64,000 nt of DNA from an uncultured Parabacteroides sp. (GTDB lineage Bacteria; Bacteroidota; Bacteroidia; Bacteroidales; Tannerellaceae), in NCBI GenBank assembly GCA_900541965.1, contig UQLN01000018.1, positions 11,388 to 75,387 of the forward strand, given 5' to 3'. Position numbers and translations under genes: made by a program. A model generated the notes under the pieces. The model saw only the letters and a program-made list of their open reading frames with translations, was not told the DNA's origin and searched no databases. Below, piece by piece: positions 17,324 to 27,697 of the stretch (position 1 is its first letter; each line of letters starts with the position of its first letter).

Positions 17324-18208
17324 TTATTTATTCTTTTCTTTTACCAGATTCAACAAATACTGTCCGTATTGGTTCTTACTCATCGGCTTTGCAATTTCTT
17401 TCAGTTGCCCTGCATTAATCCAACCGTTACGAAAAGCTATCTCTTCCAGACAGGCAACTTTCAGGCCTTGTCTTTTTTCAATCACTTCCACAAATGTAGA
17501 AGCTTCGGACAAGGAATCATGCGTACCTGTATCCAACCACGCGAAACCGCGTCCCAACAATTTAACTTTCAAAGCACTTTCCTTCAGAAACTCCTGGTTC
17601 ACGGTTGTAATCTCCAATTCACCCCGTGTGGAAGGCTTGATATATTTAGCTACATCCACCACCTTATTCGGATAGAAGTAAAGTCCGACTACTGCATAGT
17701 TCGATTTCGGATTTTCCGGTTTCTCTTCAATACTCAATACATTTCCGTCTTTGTCAAACTCGGCAACGCCATAACGTTCCGGATCATTTACATAATAACC
17801 GAATACCGTTGCTTTCTGTTCTTTCTGCGCATTGTTCACCGCTTCTCTCAACATTGATGTGAAACTCTGTCCGTAAAAGATATTATCACCCAGTACCAGA
17901 CAAACCGAATCGTTTCCTATAAATTCTTCACCGATAATGAAAGCCTGCGCAAGTCCGTCCGGTGACGGCTGTTCTGCATATTCAAAACATACTCCATAAT
18001 CGCTTCCATCTCCTAACAACCGGCGAAATCCGGGTAAATCCTGAGGAGTTGAAATAATCAGGATTTCACGTATACCGGCCAACATCAATACGGATATAGG
18101 ATAATAAACCATCGGCTTATCGTAAATCGGCAATAATTGTTTGGAAACACCCTTTGTTATGGGATATAAACGAGTACCGGAACCTCCGGCTAAAACAATA
18201 CCTTTCAT
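17324..18208 (-). CDS. rfbA: Glucose-1-phosphate thymidylyltransferase
   Basis: 294 residues, full length. The nucleotidyltransferase signature GGSGTRLYPITKGVSKQL and the DKPMVYYP stretch are at the N-terminus, and LGDNIFYGQ carries the metal-binding Asp. It makes dTDP-glucose, the first step to dTDP-rhamnose and related sugars. rfbB, rfbC and rfbD are not here. It is the first gene of the operon with fcl and gmd, so two different activated deoxysugar routes share a transcript. Confidence 0.97.
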   Translation of the reverse strand: MKGIVLAGGSGTRLYPITKGVSKQLLPIYDKPMVYYPISVLMLAGIREILIISTPQDLPGFRRLLGDGSDYGVCFEYAEQPSPDGLAQAFIIGEEFIGNDSVCLVLGDNIFYGQSFTSMLREAVNNAQKEQKATVFGYYVNDPERYGVAEFDKDGNVLSIEEKPENPKSNYAVVGLYFYPNKVVDVAKYIKPSTRGELEITTVNQEFLKESALKVKLLGRGFAWLDTGTHDSLSEASTFVEVIEKRQGLKVACLEEIAFRNGWINAGQLKEIAKPMSKNQYGQYLLNLVKEKNK

Positions 18209-18250
18209 ATGAGTATATTATATTTCTAATTTACCACTTTAAATAAAGGA

Positions 18251-18258
18251 CAAATGTA
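18251..18258 (-). promoter_or_regulatory. rfbA: Probable -7 element of rfbA-fcl-gmd
   Basis: Minus-strand TACATTTG fits TAnnTTTG, 42 bp before the rfbA ATG. No -33 match is obvious. Confidence 0.5.
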
Positions 18259-18350
18259 TTAAAAATAATTCACTTCACCTGCCGGAAGAAACATTTCTTG
18301 CCAAAGGCTTGTTATGAAATAAATCTACAAATAATTAAAATTAAATTCAT

Positions 18351-18935
18351 ATGAAAGATTTAATAGACACTCTCACTTTTGCAGTGAAAAACTGGTGGGT
18401 ATCCCTATTATTAGGATTATTATATATCCTGATTGCCATCTGCCTGATGTTCACTCCTGTTGCAACGTATATTGCATTAAGTGTTTTATTCAGCATCGCT
18501 ATGTTTGTTAGCGGAACATTGGAGATTCTTTTTGCTATTAGCAATAAAAAGAATATTTCAAGTTGGGGCTGGTATCTCGCCGGTGGTATTATCGACTTGA
18601 TTTTAGGTATTTACCTAATGGCTAATGTTGGTTTAAGCATGGCTGTCCTACCGTTTATCGTAGCCTTCTGGTTAATGTTCAGGGGATTTGCTTCCACCGG
18701 ATATGCGATGGATTTAAAAGGATATGGTTCCAGAAATTGGGGCTGGTATATGGTATTCGGGATACTGGCAATTTTATGTAGCTTCGGCATCATCTGGCAA
18801 CCTGGGCTCGGTGCTTTGTCTCTGGTTTACATGATGGCATATACATTACTTATAATCGGTGTATTTCGTGTAATGCTCTCTTTCGAATTAAAGAGCTTGC
18901 ACAAACACCTGAAAAAAGAAGAAAACAAAGAATAA
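18351..18935 (+). CDS. HdeD/DUF308-type small membrane protein
   Basis: 194 residues with six hydrophobic segments in three hairpin-like pairs, the pattern of the HdeD/DUF308 family (WWVSLLLGLLYILIAICLMF at the first pair, NWGWYMVFGILAILCSFGII at the fifth). The C-terminus is a charged tail (KSLHKHLKKEENKE). In E. coli HdeD is linked to acid resistance; no role can be asserted here. It stands alone between rfbA (divergent) and a bidirectional terminator. Confidence 0.85.
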   Translation: MKDLIDTLTFAVKNWWVSLLLGLLYILIAICLMFTPVATYIALSVLFSIAMFVSGTLEILFAISNKKNISSWGWYLAGGIIDLILGIYLMANVGLSMAVLPFIVAFWLMFRGFASTGYAMDLKGYGSRNWGWYMVFGILAILCSFGIIWQPGLGALSLVYMMAYTLLIIGVFRVMLSFELKSLHKHLKKEENKE

Positions 18936-18951
18936 GTGTACATAAAAATGG

Positions 18952-19006
18952 CAAAAGAGCGATACCATACAGTTCTTTAACAGAACTCTGGTACCGCTCT
19001 TTTTTG
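18952..19006. terminator. Bidirectional terminator between DUF308 and nitroreductase genes
   Basis: Long hairpin: aaaagagcg-tacc and ggtaccgctctttttt with an inner agttct/agaact stem. A-rich on the left, T-rich on the right, and it serves the two convergent genes. Confidence 0.88.
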
Positions 19007-19016
19007 CATTAAAGTC

Positions 19017-19628
19017 TTACCATCCGTTGTAATGTACCTGTTGCGGATTATATTTATCTTTTGTCTTTTCCACTCCTGTTGGATATCCTATAGGAATAAC
19101 GGTCAACGGTATGATCCGTTCGGGCAACCCCACGACCTCCTTTATTACATCAACACGCTCCTGATACGGATAAGCGGCGGTCCAGACAGCACCCAGTCCC
19201 ATCGATTCGGCAGCCAGTAGTATATTCTGTGCAGCCGTAGAACAATCCAAGAACCATGAATTGGAAGACTTTACCGTATCCCCACAGACAATAATCGCCT
19301 GGTTTGTTTCTTTCAGCATACGTGCCAAAGGAAGCCCATCGCCCAACTTATCCAACAAAGCCCGGTCTGTCACAACCACAAACTCCCAGGGACGGCGGTC
19401 TCTTGAAGAAGGGGCAGCCATTCCGGCGCGAACCAATAGTTCCAACCGTTCTTTTTCTACTGGACGCTGGGTATATTTACGTACACTCTTACGGCTCAGA
19501 ATCGTCTCAATAGTCGGATTAACACTTTTGTCCGTCTTCTTCTCTGCTTGTTCACACGACACAAACGAAAACAAGCAAAATACAACAATAAAGCATTTTA
19601 CATATCCCAAATGTTTTTGTATTTCCAT
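19017..19628 (-). CDS. Nitroreductase-family lipoprotein
   Basis: 203 residues from MEIQKHLGYVKCFIVVFCLF; starts at 19640 or 19670 are possible. The signal ends in a lipobox-like FVSCEQ, unusual for this normally cytosolic fold. The body is a typical FMN nitroreductase: SRKSVRKYTQRPVEKERLE, AAPSSRDRRPWEFVVV and AVWTAAYPYQERVD, with the FMN-binding Arg-Ser residues near the start. It probably reduces quinones or nitro compounds, but the substrate is unknown. Its promoter region is shared with the divergent acyltransferase gene. Confidence 0.88.
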   Translation of the reverse strand: MEIQKHLGYVKCFIVVFCLFSFVSCEQAEKKTDKSVNPTIETILSRKSVRKYTQRPVEKERLELLVRAGMAAPSSRDRRPWEFVVVTDRALLDKLGDGLPLARMLKETNQAIIVCGDTVKSSNSWFLDCSTAAQNILLAAESMGLGAVWTAAYPYQERVDVIKEVVGLPERIIPLTVIPIGYPTGVEKTKDKYNPQQVHYNGW

Positions 19629-19694
19629 ATTTACCAACATATATGTATTATAAAGATTCGTATAAATCATAGAAGCAAATGTAGGAAGAAAGAT

Positions 19695-19702
19695 TATCTT
19701 TG
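19695..19702 (+). promoter_or_regulatory. -7 element of the acyltransferase gene
   Basis: TATCTTTG on the plus strand matches TAnnTTTG exactly, 55 bp before the ATG at 19758. Confidence 0.5.
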
Positions 19703-19757
19703 TACATTTAAAACAAATACAAATATCCTATTTTTAAGTAATACCTAAAAACACAAA

Positions 19758-20918
19758 ATGACACAAAATGTAACTCTTCCTACAGAAAAGCAGCATGTAG
19801 TATGGCTGGATGTTGTTCGCTTTATAGCCATGTTTACCGTTGTTTGTTGCCATTGTGGCGACCCTTTCAACTTCTATCCGGAACCACTTCCTCCCAATAT
19901 CGGAGAAATCAAATTCTGGGGTGCTGCTTACGGAGCTTTACTACGCCCTTGTGTCCCATTGTTCGTTATGATAACCGGGGCTTTATTATTGCCCATAACC
20001 GGCGAGACATCCACTTTCTACAAAAAACGCATCCTGCGTGTATTATGGCCTTTCCTTATCTGGTCTGTCCTTTATAACCTTTTCCCCTGGATAACCGGAG
20101 TGCTGGGACTGGCTCCCAGAATCATTCTGGACTTTTTCCCTTATTCCGGTGAAGCAGCGGCTCTCCAGGCATTCAATATTTCATTAGAAAATATAGCCAA
20201 GATTCCACTCAACTTTTCTTTATTGGATGTACATATGTGGTATATATATCTGCTTATCGGTTTATATTTATATATGCCGGTCTTTTCCGCATGGGTGGAA
20301 AAAGCATCCGACAAAGCAAAATTATGGTTCCTTGCAGCCTGGGGTGTCACTACCTTACTGCCCTACTACAAACAATTTGTAGACCCATATATCTGGGGTG
20401 CTTGTTCATGGAATGAATTCAATATGCTATATACCTTTGCTGGATTCAACGGTTACCTGTTATTAGGGCATTTCCTTCGCAAACTGGAATGGCCGACAAA
20501 GAAAATACTGGCTATCGGTATTCCGATGTTTATTACCGGATATGCAGTTACATTTTTCGGTTTTCGCTATGTAACATCTCTACCGGAATACAGTGAAGAG
20601 TTTCTGGAATTATTCTTCTACTACTGCTCATTGAATGTGGTTATGATGACAATTCCGGTATTCATGCTAGCCAAGAAAGTAAACATCCACGCAGAATGGT
20701 TGAAAAAATCATTGGCAAACCTAACGTTGTGCGGCTTCGGGATTTATATGATACACTATTTCTTCACTGGACCTTGTGTATTACTGGTACGTGCCATGGA
20801 AATTCCTGTTAGCATACAGATACCCGTTGCCGCCATAATTGCATTCGGAACTTCTTGGCTGATTGTATCATTAATCCACAAAGTCATGGGAAAGAATGCT
20901 AAATACCTGATGGGGTAA
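19758..20918 (+). CDS. Acyltransferase 3 family membrane protein
   Basis: 386 residues with about ten membrane segments. The N-terminal VWLDVVRFIAMFTVVCCHC resembles the conserved R-x10-H segment of the acyltransferase-3 (OafA/NodX) family. These enzymes O-acylate surface polysaccharide, peptidoglycan or exported small molecules. No SGNH domain is attached. The acceptor cannot be inferred; nearby nucleotide-sugar genes make cell-surface glycan plausible. Monocistronic with its own terminator. Confidence 0.88.
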   Translation: MTQNVTLPTEKQHVVWLDVVRFIAMFTVVCCHCGDPFNFYPEPLPPNIGEIKFWGAAYGALLRPCVPLFVMITGALLLPITGETSTFYKKRILRVLWPFLIWSVLYNLFPWITGVLGLAPRIILDFFPYSGEAAALQAFNISLENIAKIPLNFSLLDVHMWYIYLLIGLYLYMPVFSAWVEKASDKAKLWFLAAWGVTTLLPYYKQFVDPYIWGACSWNEFNMLYTFAGFNGYLLLGHFLRKLEWPTKKILAIGIPMFITGYAVTFFGFRYVTSLPEYSEEFLELFFYYCSLNVVMMTIPVFMLAKKVNIHAEWLKKSLANLTLCGFGIYMIHYFFTGPCVLLVRAMEIPVSIQIPVAAIIAFGTSWLIVSLIHKVMGKNAKYLMG

Positions 20919-20928
20919 TCATTTCATT

Positions 20929-20958
20929 GCTGGAAACCGGCTGTTTCCAGCGACTTTT
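20929..20958 (+). terminator. Terminator of the acyltransferase gene
   Basis: Stem gctggaaac/gtttccagc with a short loop, followed by gactttttttatt. The convergent SWIM gene ends at 20967, just beyond. Confidence 0.88.
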
Positions 20959-20966
20959 TTTATTGA

Positions 20967-22319
20967 TTACGATTTGGTAAACCCTGTCAATTTTTTTACA
21001 GCCAATACATGTTTGCAAGGACCGCGTTCTCCCTGGTATTTACTAAACCACTCACAAGTACAACGCTCATTTTTATCATCAAGGATAACAGTATGACGGA
21101 CTCCCGAACCTTCTACACGGGCCTCCACACGCGAAGATGTATTGGCGATTACCTCCACTTTGCCTTCTTCTATTAACTTTTCCGCTCCTTTCATTCGTGG
21201 ATTCAGACTCATAATGCGGCTTAATTTAAAAGGAAGCCGGCGATAAAAGAACTGGTTGTCATCCAAATCAAATCCCAATAACCCCATTGCTGCCAGACGT
21301 GCAGTTAAAACATCCGCGTCAGAAAATGAAAGATTCTCTTTCACGGCAAACAGAGTCGGGTTAAAAGCTTGGTTAGCATATGCGTATTTGTCCACAGCTT
21401 CCACCCATTCATCAGAAACTTCTTCCAACAAAGACTCCAATGCAGCCCCTTCACCTGAAAAGCCTCTCCAGCATTCACGGGATAAAGAGAAACTAAAGCG
21501 GATATTCCCGAAATAAAGTTGCCAGGTGGTAGATAACATATCCGGATGAGGGAATACTTGCAAAGTATCGATATAAGGAAGCAACGGTTCCAGTAAACGC
21601 AAACGGTGCAAACCTCCGATACAAATTCCGGATTGGGATTTGACGGATGAGAATACCGGCATATTGTTTCTTACTATCAGATAATAATCATTCTTTACCT
21701 GGCCTTTTGGAATCCCACGGAAAAGGAGTTGAGTTTGTATCCGGTTAAAAGTATAAACCTTCTCTGCTTTGGACAAATAAATCTGCACGGTACTCAGCCC
21801 TTTTATCCATTTCACAGGCAAAGGGACTTTACGTTCTATCACTTTATCCCCTTCTTTATGCAATCCGACTTCTTTTCTTCCAACGGAAAGCATTACTTTT
21901 TCTTCCTGACGTATTCCTCCCAGAGCCATAAGCATCGGCTGGTTAAAATCCACATTTGTAGTTCCGCTTTCTATAAATTCCCCGTCTAACCCATCAGGTA
22001 AAACATCCACCCTTGCATAGACTCCGGCACAATGGGAGAAACCTTCAAAACGGATTCGGTCATTCCCGGCTGTCACAATCGGGTCTTTCAGTAAGGAAAG
22101 TTGGAAAGGCGACATATTGAAGCTCGACTTCACTATGTTTGCCAACGTAATCAGGCAACGGGCCATGATAAACGGGTTTGCCACATTCCCCCAAAAGAAA
22201 CAGGAAGCATCCGTATTCTTCTGTATCTCGCTATATTTAGATAAAAACAGTTCTTCTGTTGCACCCTTTTTGATTAAATCAGAGGGTGCGGCATACCGAT
22301 AGGTCAATAAATCTTCCAT
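20967..22319 (-). CDS. SWIM zinc-finger protein
   Basis: 450 residues. Close to the C-terminus is CTCEWFSKYQGERGPCKHVL, the CxC-Xn-CxH pattern of the SWIM zinc finger, a module for DNA, RNA or protein binding. The first 400 residues contain no domain I recognise beyond general similarity to long SWIM-family proteins. It is the third gene of an operon: its ATG is 11 bp after the stop of a large solenoid protein. SWIM proteins occur with partner proteins of the same class in other bacteria, often with MoxR ATPase and VWA genes, neither of which is here. Confidence 0.85.
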   Translation of the reverse strand: MEDLLTYRYAAPSDLIKKGATEELFLSKYSEIQKNTDASCFFWGNVANPFIMARCLITLANIVKSSFNMSPFQLSLLKDPIVTAGNDRIRFEGFSHCAGVYARVDVLPDGLDGEFIESGTTNVDFNQPMLMALGGIRQEEKVMLSVGRKEVGLHKEGDKVIERKVPLPVKWIKGLSTVQIYLSKAEKVYTFNRIQTQLLFRGIPKGQVKNDYYLIVRNNMPVFSSVKSQSGICIGGLHRLRLLEPLLPYIDTLQVFPHPDMLSTTWQLYFGNIRFSFSLSRECWRGFSGEGAALESLLEEVSDEWVEAVDKYAYANQAFNPTLFAVKENLSFSDADVLTARLAAMGLLGFDLDDNQFFYRRLPFKLSRIMSLNPRMKGAEKLIEEGKVEVIANTSSRVEARVEGSGVRHTVILDDKNERCTCEWFSKYQGERGPCKHVLAVKKLTGFTKS

Positions 22320-22329
22320 CTATATAAAT

Positions 22330-25029
22330 TTACCGTGACTCATTTAATAATAACTTCACAACTTTCTTCAAGTTTGCATCCTGTTCCCAGACGAGAAGCT
22401 GAGGAATTTGTTCCAAATCGGCTTTAGAGTTATTCCGATATATAAGTTCATCGTATATCTCCAATAATTTTTTCAGGTTCAAGATAGGCCGTTCTATTTG
22501 TGAAAGGATGGATACCAGCAACAGTTCCAGTTGCTTGTTTGCCTGTTGCCCCTGATTTAGCAAAGTATCGACAATTAAATCGAGAAAACGTTTGACAGGT
22601 GCCCACTCCCTATTTTCTAAATATCCTATAATCTTTCCCAAACGGGCAACATCCAGCATATCCGTTGCCGCACGTTCCAAATAAATTTCTGCTGCATAAG
22701 TACGGATTGTTTTCTCCGAACAAAGCATGCAACAAGCCAGAAAAAGAGAAGTCATCTCTCCCACTTCAACTTTTAAATCATAAAGTGCAATAACGAATTG
22801 CAGCAGCATATCCCGGTTCTCGGCATTCGGAATCCTGGAAAATTCAAAATAATATTTTACCAACAAGGCACAAGGTATATCCGTACACAAAGGATACGAC
22901 TGGATAAAATACCGGAAATCCCAGGTTCCTACACATAAACGGATATCATCGCTAATACAGGCATAGATATTATCTGTCTGTTTCCAGGGGGAAGGCGGAA
23001 TATGAACTTCCAAAACCGCATATTCCGTATAAGAAGCATCACTTCTCTTCTCATCAGCAATATTCCAGGAATACGTATTCAAATGTTCAGATAGCTGACT
23101 GATGTTCACATCCTTATCCGGATAGTCTATGCCGCCCTTTACTGTATCCGGACAACGGGAAAAGGCAAGTTGTAAATCGGCACTCTCCGGTTTTTGTTTC
23201 ATCAAAACGTACCGGTCGAGGCGCTCTTTTAATACCCCTGGAGCTATCCAGCAAGGCGTATGGGTCGGTGTGGATAGGAGCTCCAGCTCCGTCCCCTGCT
23301 CTATAAATGATAAAGCACGCATCATAATACGATGATACGGGCGAAAGATAGGATATTCGGCACCTTTCCAGTCTGCCAAAGGGCGTATTAGATAATCATA
23401 TTCAAAAAGAGAGCTAATCCGGTCCTTATTTTGCCTGTCTTTTTCCTCTGTTTCCTCATGCAGGCTCTGGATAAATGCAGCTTCATAAGGGAATTTCCGT
23501 ACCAGGTATTGCCCATACGCCACCAAAAATGCCGCCATCAAATGTTTATACAAGCCAATATTCCAATGAAAATTAGTTTTTTCAAATGCCTTTGTCTGAT
23601 AATCGTAACTATGCCAAAAAGGTTGCTGCATGACAGCATCATATACTTTCTGAAATACGACCTCCAATTGTCCTACATTCGCGGCTGTTACCTCTTTGTT
23701 CAATTTTATCAGGGTTGCAGGTAACAGGTCTATCACATAAGGCTCTTTACTTTCGAATAACCCGGCAAGAAAAAATAAAAGCTCATCAAAAGCATGTATC
23801 TCCGGTATCCGGTTATCTTCGTTTATCAAACCCGGATTCACAGGGATATTCACATCCTCCGGCTCCGGTTGATGTATTTTCCCGATCAGATAAAAAGATA
23901 AATATTCTCTCACCTGAGACAATAATATATCGGCATAAGGTAATAAAGCTTCCCCGATTGCTTCCGTATAATGCTTACCATATTGCGCGATAAGTGTAGC
24001 CGCCCTGCTTTGAAGCGTTAAATCCTTATTCAGGAATACAAGCATCGCTCCTTTACAAATCCTTACCCTGTCGTCCGGATGGAAACAGGCTATCTTTTCC
24101 AGTAAGGTAAGAGTTGAGAGCAGTATGGACTTTACTTCGGAAGAAAGTAAAACCGTTTGGTAAGAGATAAATGTATCGGCATGAAAATCTTTATCAATCG
24201 CTACCTTCTTCAATTCATTCAATACGACATTCACAGGTTTCGATAATTTACCGGTAAAGACACTCATCATATCCTCCTGGATGGCAAGAATCTCCTCGGG
24301 TTGTGGCTTCAATGCTGCAAATAAAGACGCAAACCAGTTGACTGTCTCTTTTTCAAGCCCGTTATGTACAGACTTCATACATTGTCTTAATACTTCCAGC
24401 CGGCTAATACGCCCGTTGGCAGTATATTTCTTGAACGCTTTCACCCATAGTCCCTCCTCTTTTGAGCCATAGGGTAAAGACCATGTATCCCGGAATGCCA
24501 CAATCGACGGATATTGGAACAAATACCAGATATGTTCATCGAAGGTGATTGCATTTTGTTCGAGTAATCGATGGAACTCTTCTTCTTGTCCCTCTTTTTC
24601 GAATTTATCCGGTGCTGAAGCCGAAAGACTTCGGGCTATCAAAATATTGGAAGGTTGCAAATATCCTTTCTGCGTCCATTTCACCAGATACGGATACGAC
24701 AAGATAGAATATTCCATCATATTATAATAGTCAGAAAACCATTCGGGACAATACCATTCCAGTAATTCATCAATGACTTGTTCGTCCGGCAGGTCAAACG
24801 TCAGCAACCGTTTCACACTGGAAGCCGGAAAGAGCACGAAAGTACAAATCCGCACAACCTCATCATGCCAGACCGTTTTCCCCGCCATCATTCCTCTTTC
24901 CTTCTTCTTGTTCTTTCTCTTGATTTCCAGAAGTAATCTATTCTTCTCTTTTTCATTCAGTTTTTGCAGGAATGGAATCAACTGGTCTTTTTGACCATTT
25001 TCATATATGCGAAAGAATTCTGCTATCAT
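22330..25029 (-). CDS. Large helical-repeat protein, DUF6493-like (paralogue B)
   Basis: 899 residues without signal peptide or membrane segments, so cytosolic. Mostly alpha-helical with a repeat-like middle (SRAATLIAQYGKHYTEAI region), which suggests a HEAT-type solenoid. It shares with the neighbouring 882-residue protein a marker near residue 605: LSTPTHTPCWIAPGVLKERLD against LSTPTHKPFFVHPAILVERM. The assignment to DUF6493 is from recall of that family and should be treated as provisional. Its ATG overlaps the stop of the upstream paralogue by 4 bp (25026-25029), so translation is likely coupled. Confidence 0.8.
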   Translation of the reverse strand: MIAEFFRIYENGQKDQLIPFLQKLNEKEKNRLLLEIKRKNKKKERGMMAGKTVWHDEVVRICTFVLFPASSVKRLLTFDLPDEQVIDELLEWYCPEWFSDYYNMMEYSILSYPYLVKWTQKGYLQPSNILIARSLSASAPDKFEKEGQEEEFHRLLEQNAITFDEHIWYLFQYPSIVAFRDTWSLPYGSKEEGLWVKAFKKYTANGRISRLEVLRQCMKSVHNGLEKETVNWFASLFAALKPQPEEILAIQEDMMSVFTGKLSKPVNVVLNELKKVAIDKDFHADTFISYQTVLLSSEVKSILLSTLTLLEKIACFHPDDRVRICKGAMLVFLNKDLTLQSRAATLIAQYGKHYTEAIGEALLPYADILLSQVREYLSFYLIGKIHQPEPEDVNIPVNPGLINEDNRIPEIHAFDELLFFLAGLFESKEPYVIDLLPATLIKLNKEVTAANVGQLEVVFQKVYDAVMQQPFWHSYDYQTKAFEKTNFHWNIGLYKHLMAAFLVAYGQYLVRKFPYEAAFIQSLHEETEEKDRQNKDRISSLFEYDYLIRPLADWKGAEYPIFRPYHRIMMRALSFIEQGTELELLSTPTHTPCWIAPGVLKERLDRYVLMKQKPESADLQLAFSRCPDTVKGGIDYPDKDVNISQLSEHLNTYSWNIADEKRSDASYTEYAVLEVHIPPSPWKQTDNIYACISDDIRLCVGTWDFRYFIQSYPLCTDIPCALLVKYYFEFSRIPNAENRDMLLQFVIALYDLKVEVGEMTSLFLACCMLCSEKTIRTYAAEIYLERAATDMLDVARLGKIIGYLENREWAPVKRFLDLIVDTLLNQGQQANKQLELLLVSILSQIERPILNLKKLLEIYDELIYRNNSKADLEQIPQLLVWEQDANLKKVVKLLLNESR

Positions 25030-27674
25030 TTTTTTAAGCTTTTTAATTTTATCATAATCTCTTCATCCGGCTCTTGTACCAACTGGCTTCCCAATTCCTT
25101 ATAATAACCAACCAGCTTTTTAAAGTTGGGTGGCAAGTGCTCTTTATTTACCGATTTAATACAATTGGCTATAAGATTTAATTGGAATTCTTTCACCGGA
25201 CGGGAATAATTGCCTTCAAAGAACTCTGTAAGACGGTTTATAGGAGCAAACTGTTGTAATATCATACGTGTGATACAATCAATCAGATATTCTCTATCCA
25301 GAAAATCCTGTTGGATGGCAAACTGAACATAAGAAGAGGCCAATTGGCGGGATTCTTTTTTCTCGAACAGCAAACAACAAGCTATATAAATCCATCCGCT
25401 ATGGTGTGTCCTGATACCGTTATCCATAAGAAACTTGAGCGGAAGCAGACCATACCTCAATTCATCCGCTTCATTTCCCGATACGGTATCAGGAAGAAAA
25501 CGCAATAACCAGGGATCTGCATAATGGGGAACAAGACTGATCCGGTAATACAATGTTTCCAGACAATCAAAATATTCAGCGACAGGCTCATTAAAAGCAG
25601 TATAATAGTATAACCGGGGATAAGACCGCTCATTTTTCTTCCACCAATTATAATTCCAGTTATCCTCCAAAAAAATCCGGTCCCAATGATATACTTTGTC
25701 ATCCGAATAAGTTCGCTCGATTTCATAAGGGATAACAAATGGCCTTACAACAGTCGGGTAACCTGCCGCCGGTGTATTTTCAAATCCAGTAAAGACTCCA
25801 TCCGGATTACGGGTACGTGCCACCTGTATCCAAAGGGGCAATGTTTCCTCATCAAAAGACAGACGGTCTGTCATTCCGAATAAATACCGGACAGCTTCGG
25901 CATATTTGCCTTTCAGTAATTTGGCTTGCTCTTGTATATCTGCTGTAATTTCAACTTTCAAGATACGGTTGCAAGCAATCAGCAAATCTTCCATTTCGAT
26001 AGCATCCCCAGCTTTTTCATAGGCAAGCATACGTTCTACCAAAATGGCCGGATGAACAAAGAACGGCTTGTGTGTCGGAGTCGAAAGCAAAGGCAACTTA
26101 CTTTTCCGGCTCAGTTTATCCAATACCCATTTATTCTTGTTCCGCAGAAAAACACATTCCTGAGAATATGCGTCCAATGCCGGATAAGCCATATACTTAG
26201 ATTCGTCCGAAAACCAATTATAAAAGAACTCGGCCAAATGGAACAACGCTGCTTTAGCATTCCCCCGCCTGAATAACTTTTTAGTAAACGGTTTCAATTG
26301 GGACTGATAATCATCCGGAATCTGTTCCTGTATTTGTATCAGTCCTTCATAAAAAAGTTCTATATCCACCGGTTCTAAAGCTCCGATTGTTTTCCCCACA
26401 TGAAACAACCAGTTCTCCCAGGTATCGGGAACAATTAAAGGAGTATGCTCCGGCAAATAAACAAAATCCTCTTCCACCGGTATATCCGTAGAAACACTCA
26501 ATAAAGCCCTTGCCTTTTCCTTCAAAAAAGACCTGAAAGGTTCCACTACAGCCTGTAGTTCTTCCGAAGAAATATATTTACAAAGTAAACCGGCAGCTTT
26601 TTCCTGAATTTTTTCCGATGGTTGTATAAGGGCATTTGTAACAGACACACCCAAACCTGCCGTTTCCTTTTTATTTTCCAACAACCAATCTGCTATGTCC
26701 AAAACAAGCATAATCGATTTGTCACATTTTTCATGTGTACAGATAGCGGGTATTGCCTGAAAAAATGTTTGGCTATCAAACCGGTTATCTTTATAAATAG
26801 AACTTATTTCCTGAACAATAAAATTGATTACCGTATTATTTGTCGAATAAGCGGCAGCAAATAATAAATTCTGATTGGCCACCAGATCTTCCAAGGTCGG
26901 TTCAAACATCTTTATCATTCGCACATGCCAGTCCAGATGCCCTTTTTTCCAATTGAAAGATAATGTACCCAACAAATTCGGAACAATTGCCCTGTCATGT
27001 ATAATACCGCGCTCCAATAAAATACGGAATACCTCTTCCCAATACTCATAGCATTTTGCACAAGTACCCTTCCCTGAAGCTGTTTTCCATTTGGATATAT
27101 CCAGTATGGGAATTTCATATTTATAGAATTGAAGCAATACGTTATCTATTGTTTCCGGATTAGCAACCAGATAATCTATATCTTTAGAAACATCCCTGTT
27201 AAACATCTGAATAATAAACAGGGAATTGACAAAAAATTCTTCCTGAAAAGCAACCCAGCCGTTTTTATACAATTCCCATAACATCTGAAAATGGATATGG
27301 TTCTGCCGGGCATTCTTCCAGATATCAAGAACCTTTTCCAGATAATCCGGTGGAAAAAGTTTGAAATAGGCAATCAGCGGTTCTATCCCGAATTCAGGGG
27401 ACTGCATATACCAACAAAGATTATTTTCCGTGTCTTTCTTATAATCTGCCCAATTACGCAGACAAGTCACACTCATGAACTGAAGGATACTACGCCATAA
27501 AGTATAATCCTGGTTGGTATTTTCTTTATATAACCGGGAGATAATATCCTGCCGGACATCCACCTGCTTTATTTTATCCAAAGCATCTTTTCTTTCCTTC
27601 TCTGTCAACTGTTTAGCCCAGTTTAATATCTTCCGATAATCTTTCGCTGCGACCAACTCTATTATTTTCTCCAT
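25026..27674 (-). CDS. Large helical-repeat protein, DUF6493-like (paralogue A)
   Basis: 882 residues, cytosolic, mostly helical. It carries a Cys pair with His nearby (CAKCYEYW, about residue 205) and an EKAAGLLCKYISSEELQ segment that aligns with the repeat core of paralogue B, plus the LSTPTHKP motif near residue 545. It is the first gene of the three-gene operon, with a TATATTTG element 23 bp before its ATG. No enzymatic motif is visible. A scaffold for the SWIM protein is a guess from operon structure only. Confidence 0.8.
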   Translation of the reverse strand: MEKIIELVAAKDYRKILNWAKQLTEKERKDALDKIKQVDVRQDIISRLYKENTNQDYTLWRSILQFMSVTCLRNWADYKKDTENNLCWYMQSPEFGIEPLIAYFKLFPPDYLEKVLDIWKNARQNHIHFQMLWELYKNGWVAFQEEFFVNSLFIIQMFNRDVSKDIDYLVANPETIDNVLLQFYKYEIPILDISKWKTASGKGTCAKCYEYWEEVFRILLERGIIHDRAIVPNLLGTLSFNWKKGHLDWHVRMIKMFEPTLEDLVANQNLLFAAAYSTNNTVINFIVQEISSIYKDNRFDSQTFFQAIPAICTHEKCDKSIMLVLDIADWLLENKKETAGLGVSVTNALIQPSEKIQEKAAGLLCKYISSEELQAVVEPFRSFLKEKARALLSVSTDIPVEEDFVYLPEHTPLIVPDTWENWLFHVGKTIGALEPVDIELFYEGLIQIQEQIPDDYQSQLKPFTKKLFRRGNAKAALFHLAEFFYNWFSDESKYMAYPALDAYSQECVFLRNKNKWVLDKLSRKSKLPLLSTPTHKPFFVHPAILVERMLAYEKAGDAIEMEDLLIACNRILKVEITADIQEQAKLLKGKYAEAVRYLFGMTDRLSFDEETLPLWIQVARTRNPDGVFTGFENTPAAGYPTVVRPFVIPYEIERTYSDDKVYHWDRIFLEDNWNYNWWKKNERSYPRLYYYTAFNEPVAEYFDCLETLYYRISLVPHYADPWLLRFLPDTVSGNEADELRYGLLPLKFLMDNGIRTHHSGWIYIACCLLFEKKESRQLASSYVQFAIQQDFLDREYLIDCITRMILQQFAPINRLTEFFEGNYSRPVKEFQLNLIANCIKSVNKEHLPPNFKKLVGYYKELGSQLVQEPDEEIMIKLKSLKK

Positions 27675-27697
27675 GCCGAGTCTATTTTGTACGATAA

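Noticed and set aside
19017..19670. Cytosolic nitroreductase starting at 19670
   Set aside because: The protein has a signal and lipobox-like FVSC; a start at 19628 gives a sensible signal peptide.
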